Shown here in pieces: positions 44,352 through 52,912 of a stretch of 64,000 bases of DNA (position 1 is its first letter; every line of letters starts with the position of its first letter). The stretch covers positions 1 to 64,000 of the forward strand of contig NZ_FOTI01000002.1 of assembly GCF_900114545.1 (NCBI RefSeq). Reading direction: 5' to 3'. This DNA is from Halanaerobium salsuginis. Its GTDB lineage: Bacteria > Bacillota > Halanaerobiia > Halanaerobiales > Halanaerobiaceae. The translations under genes were made by a program, and so were the position numbers. The notes beneath the pieces were generated by a model. The model worked only from the letters and a program-made list of their open reading frames with translations. It had not been told where the DNA came from and searched no databases.

Positions 44352-44376
44352 AAAAAAAAGAAGTCACTAAGACTTC
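44352..44376 (-). terminator. Terminator of the Thr-Trp-Thr tRNA operon
   Basis: GAAGTC-ACTAA-GACTTC; on the minus strand it is followed by eight T. It lies 12 nt after the last tRNA of the operon. Confidence 0.78.
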
Positions 44377-44387
44377 CAAAATACAAA

Positions 44388-44463
44388 TGGAGCTGATGAT
44401 CAGACTTGAACTGATAACCTGCTCATTACAAGTGAGCTGCTCTACCAATTGAGCTACATCAGC
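44388..44463 (-). tRNA. tRNA-Thr (anticodon TGT), copy 1
   Basis: Acceptor GCTGATG/CATCAGC, anticodon stem GCTCA/TGAGC with loop CTTGTAA, T-arm with GTTCAAGTC, encoded CCA. It is 76 nt long and identical to the copy at 44570-44645, including several flanking bases. Confidence 0.94.
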
Positions 44464-44486
44464 AAATATTTAATTAAAATTTAAAA

Positions 44487-44562
44487 TGGCAGGGGAGACA
44501 GGACTTGAACCTGCAACCAATGGATTTGGAGTCCACGACTCTGCCAATTGAGCTACTCCCCT
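44487..44562 (-). tRNA. tRNA-Trp (anticodon CCA)
   Basis: Acceptor AGGGGAG/CTCCCCT, anticodon stem closed around CTCCAAA (anticodon CCA), T-arm GGTTCAAGTCC, discriminator G and encoded CCA. It lies between two identical tRNA-Thr genes. Confidence 0.94.
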
Positions 44563-44569
44563 AAAAAAA

Positions 44570-44645
44570 TGGAGCTGATGATCAGACTTGAACTGATAAC
44601 CTGCTCATTACAAGTGAGCTGCTCTACCAATTGAGCTACATCAGC
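44570..44645 (-). tRNA. tRNA-Thr (anticodon TGT), copy 2
   Basis: Same sequence as the other tRNA-Thr gene; it is the first gene of the three-tRNA operon. The repeated block covers 86 bp (44385-44470 equals 44567-44652). Confidence 0.94.
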
Positions 44646-44759
44646 AAATATTGCTACCTGACTAAAATTATGTATTCAAAGATAACTACAGCTAAAAACT
44701 ATAATTAAAAAAATCACCACCCCTGAAGAACAAAGGGCGTTTTCAATCAAGCAATAACT

Positions 44760-44788
44760 ATTATAATGGAGTTAGCTCTTAAGGTCAA
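44760..44788 (-). promoter_or_regulatory. Promoter of the Thr-Trp-Thr tRNA operon
   Basis: On the minus strand TTGACC (44783-44788) and TATAAT (44760-44765) are separated by 17 nt. The leader to the first tRNA is about 105 nt and holds only a weak CCCT/AGGG hairpin followed by T. Confidence 0.75.
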
Positions 44789-44866
44789 GTCATTATAAGC
44801 TGATTATTTTAGTTTAGATTGATTTAAATCCTAATTTCTTTTTTTTTCTTTAAAATACTGATAACC

Positions 44867-45445
44867 CTATCTTTTTTTTATTGCCGCTATTTCAGGGGGT
44901 GGCCCGGGCTGATTTAAAAATTTATAGCTCAAAACATTATATTCATGACAATTAAGTTGACTTACATAATTCAAAACTTTTGTTTTCTCTTGACTACCTC
45001 CAGGATGGCCACTGTAAATCACCAGAATAACTATTCCTCCCTGCTTAATTAATTTAAGTAGTTTTTTTACTGCAATAATTGTACTATCAGCTCTTGTAAT
45101 AATACTTTTATCTCCTCCTGGTAAATAACCAAGATTAAATACAGCTGCTTTTATATTATCTTTTATATAATAATCGAGGTCAGCATGACTAGCTTTAATT
45201 AGCTGAACCTGACTATTTAACTTATTTTTAATTAATAGTTGTTTACTATTTTCTATTGCAGACTGTTGAATATCAAATGCATACACCTGCCCTTGATCAC
45301 CTACTAATTCTGCAATAAACTTAGTATCATGACCATTACCAGCTGTTGCATCAACAGCTGCATCTCCTGATGTTAAATGCTGTTTTAATAAAAAATGAGA
45401 AAATGCAACTGCACTAGCAAAATCATTATTTTGTTTGCTTTTCAT
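44867..45445 (-). CDS. mnmM: Class I SAM-dependent methyltransferase, YtqB/MnmM family
   Basis: The 192-residue Rossmann-fold methyltransferase has SAM motif I VDATAGNGHDTKFIAELVG (residues 31-49), acidic end of strand 2 in YAFDIQ, and FNLGYLPGGDKSI and IYSGHPGG near the active site. This set is characteristic of YtqB, identified in Bacillus as MnmM, which methylates the wobble-uridine modification of certain tRNAs. GGAGTGATC precedes the ATG. It sits between two tRNA gene groups, which is consistent with, but not evidence for, a tRNA role. Confidence 0.85.
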   Translation of the reverse strand: MKSKQNNDFASAVAFSHFLLKQHLTSGDAAVDATAGNGHDTKFIAELVGDQGQVYAFDIQQSAIENSKQLLIKNKLNSQVQLIKASHADLDYYIKDNIKAAVFNLGYLPGGDKSIITRADSTIIAVKKLLKLIKQGGIVILVIYSGHPGGSQEKTKVLNYVSQLNCHEYNVLSYKFLNQPGPPPEIAAIKKR

Positions 45446-45586
45446 CTAGATCACTCCAGCTCGCTTAATTATTATTAATTTATATCAGCTTTAATTTTAA
45501 AATTAAAGTTGATAAGTATATTAGAACCTAAGAAAGATAAATAAATATATTTTAATTTAATAAGCTTTAAAGGTATATTAAGCCAA

Positions 45587-45615
45587 TTGACCAATAAACT
45601 GCTTTACTGTATACT
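45587..45615 (+). promoter_or_regulatory. Promoter of the tRNA-Glu/Tyr operon
   Basis: TTGACC and TATACT are 17 nt apart, ending 32 nt before tRNA-Glu. TTGTGC/GCACAA repeats lie in the leader. Confidence 0.72.
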
Positions 45616-45647
45616 ATTAATTGTGCTTGTCAATTGCACAATTGTGT

Positions 45648-45723
45648 GCCCTCATCGTCTAGGGGTCAAGGACACCAGGTTTTCATCCTGGCGGCAGGGG
45701 TTCGAATCCCCTTGAGGGTGCCA
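45648..45723 (+). tRNA. tRNA-Glu (anticodon TTC)
   Basis: Acceptor GCCCTCA/TGAGGGT (with one G-T pair), anticodon stem CCAGG/CCTGG around TTTTCAT (anticodon TTC), T-arm GGTTCGAATCC, encoded CCA. It is 76 nt long. Confidence 0.95.
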
Positions 45724-45745
45724 TTATAATTTAATATTTAAGTTT

Positions 45746-45830
45746 GGAGGGGTGCCCGAGTGGTTAAAGGGAGCAGACTGTAAATCTGCCGGCGATGCCT
45801 ACAAAGGTTCAAATCCTTTCCCCTCCACCA
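45746..45830 (+). tRNA. tRNA-Tyr (anticodon GTA)
   Basis: Acceptor GGAGGGG/CCCCTCC, anticodon loop CTGTAAA (anticodon GTA), long variable arm of class II type, T-arm GGTTCAAATCC, discriminator A and encoded CCA. It lies 22 nt after tRNA-Glu and is co-transcribed. Confidence 0.95.
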
Positions 45831-45847
45831 TTTTCTTAAAATAATTA

Positions 45848-45871
45848 AACACCCAATAGCTGGGTGTTTTT
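45848..45871 (+). terminator. Terminator of the tRNA-Glu/Tyr operon
   Basis: AACACCCA-ATAGC-TGGGTGTT followed by TTTTG. It can also serve the convergent rodZ-like gene. Confidence 0.82.
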
Positions 45872-45908
45872 GTTATTCATAGATATTATTAAAGATTAAA
45901 ATTCTCAA

Positions 45909-47051
45909 TCAATTACGCAAATTGTTTATTTCTAACTGCTGATCATTAATCTCTATTTCCGTCTCTGCTATTTGTCCAGCCTCAGCCCAGGGACCATACT
46001 CCTCGCCATTAATTTTAGCTTTAACTGCACTACCATTACCAATCTTTAAATATATCTTTTGTTTAAAATTAAAACTACGTGTATCACCTGCTGATAAAAT
46101 ACCGCTAAATACATTATTCCCATCTGTATCAACCCTAATCCAGACTACATCACTAGCTTCAATTTCTATCATAGTTTCGGAATCTGCAGAAAGATCACTA
46201 ATTTCAGTTTTTTCTGCTATATTATTTTCATTTTCTAAACTAGCTGTATTTTGAACTTCTTCTGAATCTAAAGCTGAATTAGTACTTAGCTGCTCAATGG
46301 CCAGATCGTTACTATTATCTGATTCAGAATCAGCAGAATTATTAGCCACAGTAGTTTCACTATCAAGATCAGAAGAATTATTCTTGTTATTGCCAGCACT
46401 TAGATTATCCTCTGCAGTTGATAAAATATTCTCTATTGACTCAGTATTTTCCTCCAGTATGTCTGAACTAGTTTGACTATTGTTTGCTTGCTCCAAATTT
46501 TCATTATCTGCATTATCCAGAGAATTTAGATCAAGCTCTATTTCACTATTATCACTTTGGATCTGATTATCTGTTAAATCTTCTCCAGCTGAATTGTTAT
46601 GTTCTATAGTATTCTCAGGTGGTAAAATAGATATCTCTCCCTGATTATAATATTGATAGGCAGCTGCTAAAGCAGTAATAATAAGGACAGCAATAACTAA
46701 CAGTAAAAAAAAGCGCCAGGGACTTTTTTTATTTTCCCGCTTAAATGTGGACTTCTTATTTGCCTCATCAAGATAGCTAGTATTTAGCTTCTGATTATTT
46801 TCATTTGTGATATTAACATGTAAAATCTCATAATTAGCAAGTAATTGCTGATAATCAACTCCAACTTCTCTAGCATATCCTTTTACAAAAACTTTAAGAT
46901 ATACATTACCAGGCAGCACAGAAAAATCATTAGCTTCAATTGCTTCTAAATATTTTTTTCTTATTTTAGTAGCCTCTTGAATATCCTGTAGAGACAAATT
47001 TTTTTCCTGACGGGCATTTTTTAACAAAGTACCCAACTCAATTTCTTCCAA
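45909..47051 (-). CDS. rodZ: RodZ-like membrane HTH protein
   Basis: The 380 residues from TTG 47051 (behind GGGGGATC) comprise an N-terminal Xre/Cro-type helix-turn-helix (LGTLLKNARQEKNLSLQDIQEATKIRKKYLEAIEANDFSVLPG), a transmembrane helix (about 112-132: RFFLLLVIAVLIITALAAA), a long Asn/Asp/Ser/Glu-rich linker (about 140-290), and a C-terminal DUF4115-type beta domain. RodZ ties the MreB cytoskeleton to the wall synthesis complex. The unusually long acidic linker may reflect a saline habitat or a wide periplasm (inference). Confidence 0.88.
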   Translation of the reverse strand: MEEIELGTLLKNARQEKNLSLQDIQEATKIRKKYLEAIEANDFSVLPGNVYLKVFVKGYAREVGVDYQQLLANYEILHVNITNENNQKLNTSYLDEANKKSTFKRENKKSPWRFFLLLVIAVLIITALAAAYQYYNQGEISILPPENTIEHNNSAGEDLTDNQIQSDNSEIELDLNSLDNADNENLEQANNSQTSSDILEENTESIENILSTAEDNLSAGNNKNNSSDLDSETTVANNSADSESDNSNDLAIEQLSTNSALDSEEVQNTASLENENNIAEKTEISDLSADSETMIEIEASDVVWIRVDTDGNNVFSGILSAGDTRSFNFKQKIYLKIGNGSAVKAKINGEEYGPWAEAGQIAETEIEINDQQLEINNLRN

Positions 47052-47174
47052 TGTAGATCCCCCTTTATAATAAAATGATCTATTTAAAATATTAATTAAA
47101 TTCAAATTTAATGACACTATTTAATATTATAACACATTTTTCTCTTTTGTTTAATTGTTTCTGCTTTTTATTTT

Positions 47175-47210
47175 CAATTTCTAATAAATAGACAATTTCT
47201 AATAAATAGA
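47175..47210. repeat. Two tandem copies of an 18-bp repeat
   Basis: CAATTTCTAATAAATAGA is repeated exactly twice and followed by a partial third copy (CAAT). It lies upstream of rodZ and beyond the nup operon terminator. It may be replication slippage or a regulator site. Confidence 0.6.
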
Positions 47211-47273
47211 CAATATATCAGAAAAAAATAATTAGGATAATTATTTATAAATTACTATAATTTTATCAAAAAT

Positions 47274-47301
47274 AAAAGGATGGCCAGTAGCCATCCTTTT
47301 T
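47274..47301. terminator. Terminator of the nup operon
   Basis: AAAAGGATGGC-CAGTA-GCCATCCTTTT is a perfect 11-bp stem with A- and T-runs, 31 nt after the last permease gene. Confidence 0.85.
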
Positions 47302-47331
47302 AAATAATTTATTTTACTATAAATATAAAGG

Positions 47332-48231
47332 TTATTTTTCACCCTTATAATAAGGTTCACCAGATGCAGCAGGAGCAACTGATTTACCAAAGAAGCCAGC
47401 TAATACAACTAGAGTTAATACATAAGGTATTGCATTAATCAATTCCGAAGGAATGAAAGCAAAATCTACCCTGACAGCAATTGCTTCGGCAAACCCAAAC
47501 AACATGGCTGCCCCAAAAGCTCCTAAAGGATTCCATTTACCAAATATCAAGGCAGCCAGAGCAATAAAGCCTCGTCCAGCCGACATCTCTCTAACAAAAG
47601 CACTACCATCTCCAATCGAAAGATGAGCACCAGCCAATCCAGCTAGAGCTCCACTGATTAAAACGCTTATAAAGCGCCATCTATTAACATTGATACCCAA
47701 AGTATCTGCAGCTGCCGGATGTTCGCCGATTGCTCTAATTCTTAAACCCCAGGGAGTTTTATAGAAAATAAACCAGACAATAGGCACTAAAACAATTGCA
47801 ATATAAGTAATTGGATTAAATCTAACTCCAAAAATACGAAAAGCTGGTAGTCTATTAACCATTGGTGAAGTACCTTTTACTCCAAATAAAACTTGTAGTA
47901 AAAAAATAGTAATTCCAGAAGCGAAAATATTTATTCCGGTCCCAACTACTACCTGGTTAGCTTTAAAGAGAACACAAACAACTGCCAAAATTGCCGCAAA
48001 TGCTACTCCAGCTATCATAGAATATAAAACTCCAATCCAGGGGTTACCGGTGCTTGCACTACCGTAAACTGCCGCAAAAGCACCAATTAAAATCATACCT
48101 TCTAAGGCTATATTAACTACTCCTGAACGCTCAGAAAACAAACCTCCCAGAGCAGCAAGAATTAAAGGAGTTGCAAATCTAAAACTAGCTAAGATTAAAG
48201 AAAGCGAAAATATTTGTTTTAAAGTTTCCAT
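47332..48231 (-). CDS. nupQ: Nucleoside ABC transporter permease (NupQ-like)
   Basis: The 299-residue multi-span permease of the BPD_transp_2 (RbsC/BMP transporter) family has ATPLILAALGGLFSERSGVVNIALEGMILIGAF at the start and the coupling segment IGEHPAAADTLGINVNRWRF. In Bacillus the NupNOPQ system imports nucleosides such as guanosine. It starts with an ATG overlapping the preceding stop (TAATG), with AGGAGGGG in front, so it is translationally coupled to nupP. Confidence 0.9.
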   Translation of the reverse strand: METLKQIFSLSLILASFRFATPLILAALGGLFSERSGVVNIALEGMILIGAFAAVYGSASTGNPWIGVLYSMIAGVAFAAILAVVCVLFKANQVVVGTGINIFASGITIFLLQVLFGVKGTSPMVNRLPAFRIFGVRFNPITYIAIVLVPIVWFIFYKTPWGLRIRAIGEHPAAADTLGINVNRWRFISVLISGALAGLAGAHLSIGDGSAFVREMSAGRGFIALAALIFGKWNPLGAFGAAMLFGFAEAIAVRVDFAFIPSELINAIPYVLTLVVLAGFFGKSVAPAASGEPYYKGEK

Positions 48232-49343
48232 TATTTAACCCCTCCTTTAGCTTTCTTTTTACCAATATAAACCTTTAAAACCTGGAGGGTAGCAACAAAG
48301 AAAATAACAAGTGCCTGGATTATCATTACAATTTCTGATGGAATCCCGGAAAACTGCATTTCTAGACCACCCTGTGCTAAAGCTCCAAATAATAAACCAC
48401 CTAAAATAACTCCAATTGGATGTGTTTGACCAATTAGAGCTACCGCAATCCCGGTAAACCCATAGCCAGCATCCATTCCACTCATAAAGCTTAAATGAGT
48501 TCCTAAAACTTCACCTACACCTGCCAGACCAGCAACTGCACCACTAATAAACATGACTACAATTATACTACGACCAGCATTAATTCCACCATACTCAGCT
48601 CCATCTGGATTAAAACCAACTGCTCTAATCTCATAACCAAGAGTTGTTTTAAAAAGTAAATACCAGAGTACTATAGCAGTTATAATCGCCAACACAAAAT
48701 TAAGATGCAGGCGAATAGCAGGGTGATTAAAAAGTTCTGCTAAAGGCAGTTTACCTAAGATAGGATGATCAGCCAGCTGATTAAATCTAAGCATAGCTGC
48801 AGTATCCATAATTTTTGGAGTAGCAGGCCTACCTGTATCTCTAAAATAATTAATTCCATAATTAATTGTCAAAGCAATAGCTATATGATTCAACATTATT
48901 GTAGCAATAACTTCGTGCACATCCATTTTAGCCTTTAAAAACCCGGGCAAACCTCCCCAGAGACCTCCAACTAACATCCCAGCTATAATTGCAAAAGGAA
49001 GATGGATAAATCCGGGTAAAGAAGTAAAATAAAAACCAACTACCCCAGCAGCAAAGCCTCCCATTAAAAATTGGCCTTCAGCTCCTATGTTAAAGAGACC
49101 TGCTCGATATGGTAAGGCAACAGCCAGGCCAGTTAAAATTAAAGGAGTGGAACGCCACAAAGTATTAGCAATAGCAGAAAAATTACCAAAAGCTCCAATA
49201 TAAAGGGCAGAATAAGCATCAAGGGGTGACTTATTAGTTAAAAATATAAAAAGTGTTCCTACAAGTAAAGCAATAATAATTGATAATAACGATAAACCTA
49301 ATTCTGTCATAACAGATTTTAATTTAGCAGAAAAATTACTCAT
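48231..49343 (-). CDS. nupP: Nucleoside ABC transporter permease (NupP-like)
   Basis: The 370-residue permease of the same family has STPLILTGLAVALPYRAGLFNIGAEGQFLMGG and the coupling helix IRAVGFNPDGAEYGGINAGRS. It pairs with NupQ to form the membrane pore. ATG 49343 lies 8 nt after AGGAGG and overlaps the nupO stop by 8 nt; an upstream GTG is inside that site. Confidence 0.9.
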   Translation of the reverse strand: MSNFSAKLKSVMTELGLSLLSIIIALLVGTLFIFLTNKSPLDAYSALYIGAFGNFSAIANTLWRSTPLILTGLAVALPYRAGLFNIGAEGQFLMGGFAAGVVGFYFTSLPGFIHLPFAIIAGMLVGGLWGGLPGFLKAKMDVHEVIATIMLNHIAIALTINYGINYFRDTGRPATPKIMDTAAMLRFNQLADHPILGKLPLAELFNHPAIRLHLNFVLAIITAIVLWYLLFKTTLGYEIRAVGFNPDGAEYGGINAGRSIIVVMFISGAVAGLAGVGEVLGTHLSFMSGMDAGYGFTGIAVALIGQTHPIGVILGGLLFGALAQGGLEMQFSGIPSEIVMIIQALVIFFVATLQVLKVYIGKKKAKGGVK

Positions 49344-50880
49344 TCCCTTCACCTCCTGCTCCAGAGCGAGAACCAGTCATTAAAGCACCAAGTTCTTTTT
49401 CATCGGTTTCTGAAGCTTTTACAATATCAACGATTTCACCTTCATATATAACAGCAATTCTATCACTTAAAGAAAGAACTTCACTTAATTCAGCCGAAAC
49501 AAGTAAAACTCCAGCCCCATTATCACGCCGTTCTACAATTTGTTTGTGAATAAATTCAATTGACCCAACATCAACTCCTCTAGTTGGCTGAGAAGCGATT
49601 AAAAATTCTGGGTCATGCGAGAATTCACGAGCAACAATTAGCTTTTGCTGATTACCACCAGATAAGTTTTTAGCAAGAGCTGTAATGCCTCCTCCGCGAA
49701 CATCATATTTATCAACCAATTCTTGAGTATTTTCTGCTATTTTTTCATAATTCATAACTCCATGTTTAGAAAATGGCTCAAGGTCATGATAACCAAGGAT
49801 TATATTTTCTTTTAAATCAAAGTCCATAATTAGACCACGTTTTTGCCGATCTTCAGGAATATGAGCTACCTTTTCGCGTTTAATTTCCCGGGCATTATAA
49901 TTTGTAATATCTTCATTACGTAATAAGACCTGACCAGAATCTATCTTACGTAGTCCAGTTATAGCTTCAACCAGTTCGCTTTGTCCATTACCTTCTACTC
50001 CGGCAATACCAAGTATTTCTCCTTTTTTAACAGAAAGAGAAATTCCTTTTACTGCCTGAATATTACGATTATCACTAACTTCTAAGTTATCAATTTTCAA
50101 AATTTCATTACCAGGTTTAGCCTCAGTTTTCTCAACCTGAAGTAAAACTGGGCGGCCAACCATCAATTCAGCAACATCTTCCTTTGTAACATCTGCAGTA
50201 GCCACAGTATCAATACTTTTGCCAGCTCGAAGCACAGTTATTCGATCTGAGATAGTTTTAACCTCTTTCAATTTATGAGTTATAAAAATAATTGTTTTAC
50301 CCTGTTCTTTAAGCGAAGTGAAAATTTCAAAAAGTTCGTCAATTTCTTGAGGGGTCAAAACAGCTGTTGGTTCATCAAAGATTAATAACTCAGCTCCCCG
50401 ATAAAGTGTTTTGATTATTTCCACCCGCTGCTGCATTCCAACAGAGATATCAATAATTTTGGCATCTGGATCAATGAAAAGTCCGTATTTATCAGAAATA
50501 TCTTTAACCTGTTTTTTAGCCCGTTTTTGATCTAGCATAATTCCTTTGCGAGGTTCACTACCCAACACAATATTTTCTGCAACAGTCAAGGTATCAACTA
50601 ACATAAAATGTTGGTGAACCATACCAATCCCCAGATCAATTGCAGACTGGGGTTCTTTTAGCTTTGTTGGTTGGCCTTTAAAATAAATTTTCCCACCATC
50701 CGGGGTATAAAGACCATACAAAATATTCATTAAAGTAGTTTTACCAGCTCCATTTTCACCAACTAGAGCATGAATTTCGCCCTTTTTAATTGATAAATTC
50801 ACATTATCATTGGCTTTTACTCCTGGAAAAACTTTTGTTATATTTTGCATATCTAAAATATAATTATCTTCCCTGGACAT
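49336..50880 (-). CDS. nupO: Nucleoside ABC transporter ATP-binding protein (NupO-like)
   Basis: The 514 residues form two fused ABC ATPase domains. The first has Walker A GENGAGKTTLMNILYG, signature ISVGMQQRVEI and Walker B LLIFDEPTAVLTPQE. The second has GVEGNGQSELVE, a divergent P-loop lacking GKT, and NLSGGNQQKLIVAREF. This asymmetry, with a degenerate second site, is usual for BMP/ribose-type sugar and nucleoside importers. It powers the two permeases. A 26-bp palindrome precedes it. Confidence 0.92.
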   Translation of the reverse strand: MSREDNYILDMQNITKVFPGVKANDNVNLSIKKGEIHALVGENGAGKTTLMNILYGLYTPDGGKIYFKGQPTKLKEPQSAIDLGIGMVHQHFMLVDTLTVAENIVLGSEPRKGIMLDQKRAKKQVKDISDKYGLFIDPDAKIIDISVGMQQRVEIIKTLYRGAELLIFDEPTAVLTPQEIDELFEIFTSLKEQGKTIIFITHKLKEVKTISDRITVLRAGKSIDTVATADVTKEDVAELMVGRPVLLQVEKTEAKPGNEILKIDNLEVSDNRNIQAVKGISLSVKKGEILGIAGVEGNGQSELVEAITGLRKIDSGQVLLRNEDITNYNAREIKREKVAHIPEDRQKRGLIMDFDLKENIILGYHDLEPFSKHGVMNYEKIAENTQELVDKYDVRGGGITALAKNLSGGNQQKLIVAREFSHDPEFLIASQPTRGVDVGSIEFIHKQIVERRDNGAGVLLVSAELSEVLSLSDRIAVIYEGEIVDIVKASETDEKELGALMTGSRSGAGGEGNE

Positions 50881-50914
50881 TATTATTCCTCCCTAAAAAT
50901 CCTTAAATTTAATT

Positions 50915-50940
50915 AAGGCTCTGCTAATTAGCAGAGCCTT
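50915..50940. repeat. Perfect 26-bp palindrome between nupN and nupO
   Basis: AAGGCTCTGCT-AATT-AGCAGAGCCTT is fully palindromic. In the minus-strand transcript it forms an 11-bp hairpin with only a weak T-tail, so it is likely a leaky terminator or RNA-stabilising element giving more binding protein than transporter. Confidence 0.65.
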
Positions 50941-50968
50941 TAAATTACTTGTTAAATGTTCTAATTTA

Positions 50969-52051
50969 TTAAAGGTCTTCTGGTCTACCAGTTACTCCCC
51001 AATTTTCAACCTCAATATCTCCACTTATAATTTTAGCTTTGATATCTTCTATCTTTTCTGCATAAGGAGCTGTAACATCTTTTTTCATCTGTTTAATAGT
51101 TGCCAACTCATCAGCAGTAATTGTTCCATTTTTTTCTGCCTGAACAACAGGTAAACCAACTTCTGTTAAACTTGTTAAATCTACACCCCCGTCAGCTAAA
51201 GTATAGAGTAAGTTTTGACCGCCTTCGTAATTGCCATCAACCACACTTTTTACAGTATCATAAACTGCATTATCTACTTTTTTAAGCATACTTGCAATAA
51301 CATGACCTGGAGCAACAAAGTTTTGATTAGAATCTACACCAATAGCATAAATATCTTCTTCTTGAGCTGCCTGGAAGACACCAGAGCCAGAACCACCAGC
51401 AGCATGATAAATCACATCTGCACCATCATCAATCATACCAAGGGCAATTTCTCTACCACGAGCAGGGTCACCAAAAGAATCTGCATATTTGCTTTGAATA
51501 GTAATATCAGGATTTATATATTTTGCTCCCTGATAAAAACCACCTTCAAAACGGTGAATTAATGAGTAATCAACTCCACCAACAAAACCAATATTATTTG
51601 TTTCTGTTGTCAACGCAGCCAGAGCACCAGCGAGGAAAGATCCTTCCCATTCGGCAAAATTTAAGGTAACAATATTATCTGGCACATCTTCGAATGATTG
51701 ATCTACATGAGCAAATTTCACATCAGGATATTCTGAAGCGACAGTTTGTAAGCTGTCTGCCATTTGAAATCCTACTCCTATTACAAGATCATAACCTCTT
51801 GAAGCAAATCTCCTTAACGCAGTTTGATCTTCAGAAGGATCTGCAGGTTCGATATAGTCAAAGTCAATTCCTAACTCAGATTTGGCCTTTTGTAATCCTC
51901 TGTAAGCTGCATCATTAAAAGATAAATCTCCTAAACCACCGGTAGATAAAACAATACCTACATTTGTTTCAGCTGCAGCAGGTAAAGCAACAAATGCAGC
52001 TAGCAAAACAACAGTTAATACTACTGCTAAACTAATAAATTTTTTTAACAA
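50969..52051 (-). CDS. nupN: BMP-family nucleoside-binding protein (NupN-like)
   Basis: The 360-residue substrate-binding protein of the Bmp/Med/TmpC family has NVGIVLSTGGLGDLSFNDAAYRGL, FAHVDQSF, GFVGGVDYSLIHRFEGGF and GVDSNQNFVAPG, which form a purine-nucleoside pocket in homologues. The signal peptide ends LPAAAETN with no lipobox cysteine, so the mature protein should be free in a periplasm, unlike the lipoprotein form of monoderm Firmicutes. The start is TTG 52051 behind AGGAGGT. It is first in the nup operon. Confidence 0.92.
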   Translation of the reverse strand: MLKKFISLAVVLTVVLLAAFVALPAAAETNVGIVLSTGGLGDLSFNDAAYRGLQKAKSELGIDFDYIEPADPSEDQTALRRFASRGYDLVIGVGFQMADSLQTVASEYPDVKFAHVDQSFEDVPDNIVTLNFAEWEGSFLAGALAALTTETNNIGFVGGVDYSLIHRFEGGFYQGAKYINPDITIQSKYADSFGDPARGREIALGMIDDGADVIYHAAGGSGSGVFQAAQEEDIYAIGVDSNQNFVAPGHVIASMLKKVDNAVYDTVKSVVDGNYEGGQNLLYTLADGGVDLTSLTEVGLPVVQAEKNGTITADELATIKQMKKDVTAPYAEKIEDIKAKIISGDIEVENWGVTGRPEDL

Positions 52052-52106
52052 ATTAATAACCTCCTTGAATTTTATGATGATGTTAAAATATGTGAATTAT
52101 AAATAT

Positions 52107-52135
52107 AATATAACATTTTTAATTTTCATTTGCAA
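52107..52135 (-). promoter_or_regulatory. nup operon promoter
   Basis: On the minus strand TTGCAA (52130-52135) and TATATT (52107-52112) are 17 nt apart; the leader is about 50 nt. No purine riboswitch-like structure is visible in it. Confidence 0.65.
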
Positions 52136-52186
52136 CAAAAAGGAAAGCCTTTAAAACAGTCAGAAGTGTTACTAAATTTAAAAAGT

Positions 52187-52912
52187 TTAGCGAGTTCTTA
52201 AGACTCTGAACTGAAACTGATCACTCCTAAAATAATTCTTTGAATAAAGAAATAATTGATCTTTTTCATCATAATGAAGCTGTTTTAATAATAGCAGCGG
52301 CATATTTGGCTGAACTTCAAGTTTAGAAACCAATTTTTGGTTAGCGATGACTGGATTAATTTCAGTTAATGCATATTTGATTTTTAAACCATATTTATTT
52401 TCTAAAAGATCAAATAAAGAAGCTGTAAAATTCTCTGTTTCTGCAAGTGGAAAAAGTTCAATATTCAAGAAATCTTCACAGTAAACAACCGGTTTGCCAT
52501 CAGCAGTTCTAATCCTCTTTAGTTGTAATAATTTAGTGCTTGGTTTGACCTTCATTTGTATGGCCAATTTTTTGCTGGCAATTATAGACGCTACTTCTAG
52601 ACCAATTGTCCCAGCCTGATAACCTTCTTTTTTAATTGTATCTGTAACACTAAACAGTTCTTCAATTCCTTTTTTAAATCGCGGAATAGGTTCAGCAATA
52701 AAAGTACCTACCCCCTGTGTTTTAATAATCTTACCTTCCTTTTCTAGCACTCTTAATGCTTCTCTTAAACTAGCTCTACTGACATCTAGTTCTCTAGCAA
52801 ATGCTGTTTCAGAAGGAAGTTTGTCACCTGGTTCATAATTACCTGATGCAATTAAATTATCTATGTGTTCTTTAATCTTCAAATAGAGAGGCCGTTTATC
52901 ATATTTTAAAAT
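52187..52912 (-). CDS. GntR/HutC-family regulator, apparent AUU start
   Basis: This winged-helix regulator (about 1-75, LKIKEHIDNLIASGNYEPGDKLPSETAFARELDVSRASLREALRVLEKEG) has a UTRA ligand-binding domain. The conserved N-terminal KRPLYLKIK is encoded upstream of any ATG/GTG/TTG. The only codon with correct spacing from the strong GGAGGGAG is ATT 52912-52910, giving 241 residues. A TTG at 52882 would cut the first recognition helix and has no ribosome binding site. It lies between ftsK and the nup genes, the place of ymfC in Bacillus, and probably regulates the nup operon (inference). Confidence 0.85.
   Translation of the reverse strand: MLKYDKRPLYLKIKEHIDNLIASGNYEPGDKLPSETAFARELDVSRASLREALRVLEKEGKIIKTQGVGTFIAEPIPRFKKGIEELFSVTDTIKKEGYQAGTIGLEVASIIASKKLAIQMKVKPSTKLLQLKRIRTADGKPVVYCEDFLNIELFPLAETENFTASLFDLLENKYGLKIKYALTEINPVIANQKLVSKLEVQPNMPLLLLKQLHYDEKDQLFLYSKNYFRSDQFQFRVLRTR

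Noticed and set aside
51215-51562. 115-codon plus-strand frame opposite nupN.
   Set aside because: Antisense to a well conserved binding-protein gene, no ribosome binding site, Ile/Asn/Thr-rich shadow composition.
52052-52186. Possible purine riboswitch before the nucleoside transporter.
   Set aside because: The leader after the predicted promoter is too short and lacks the three-way junction core.
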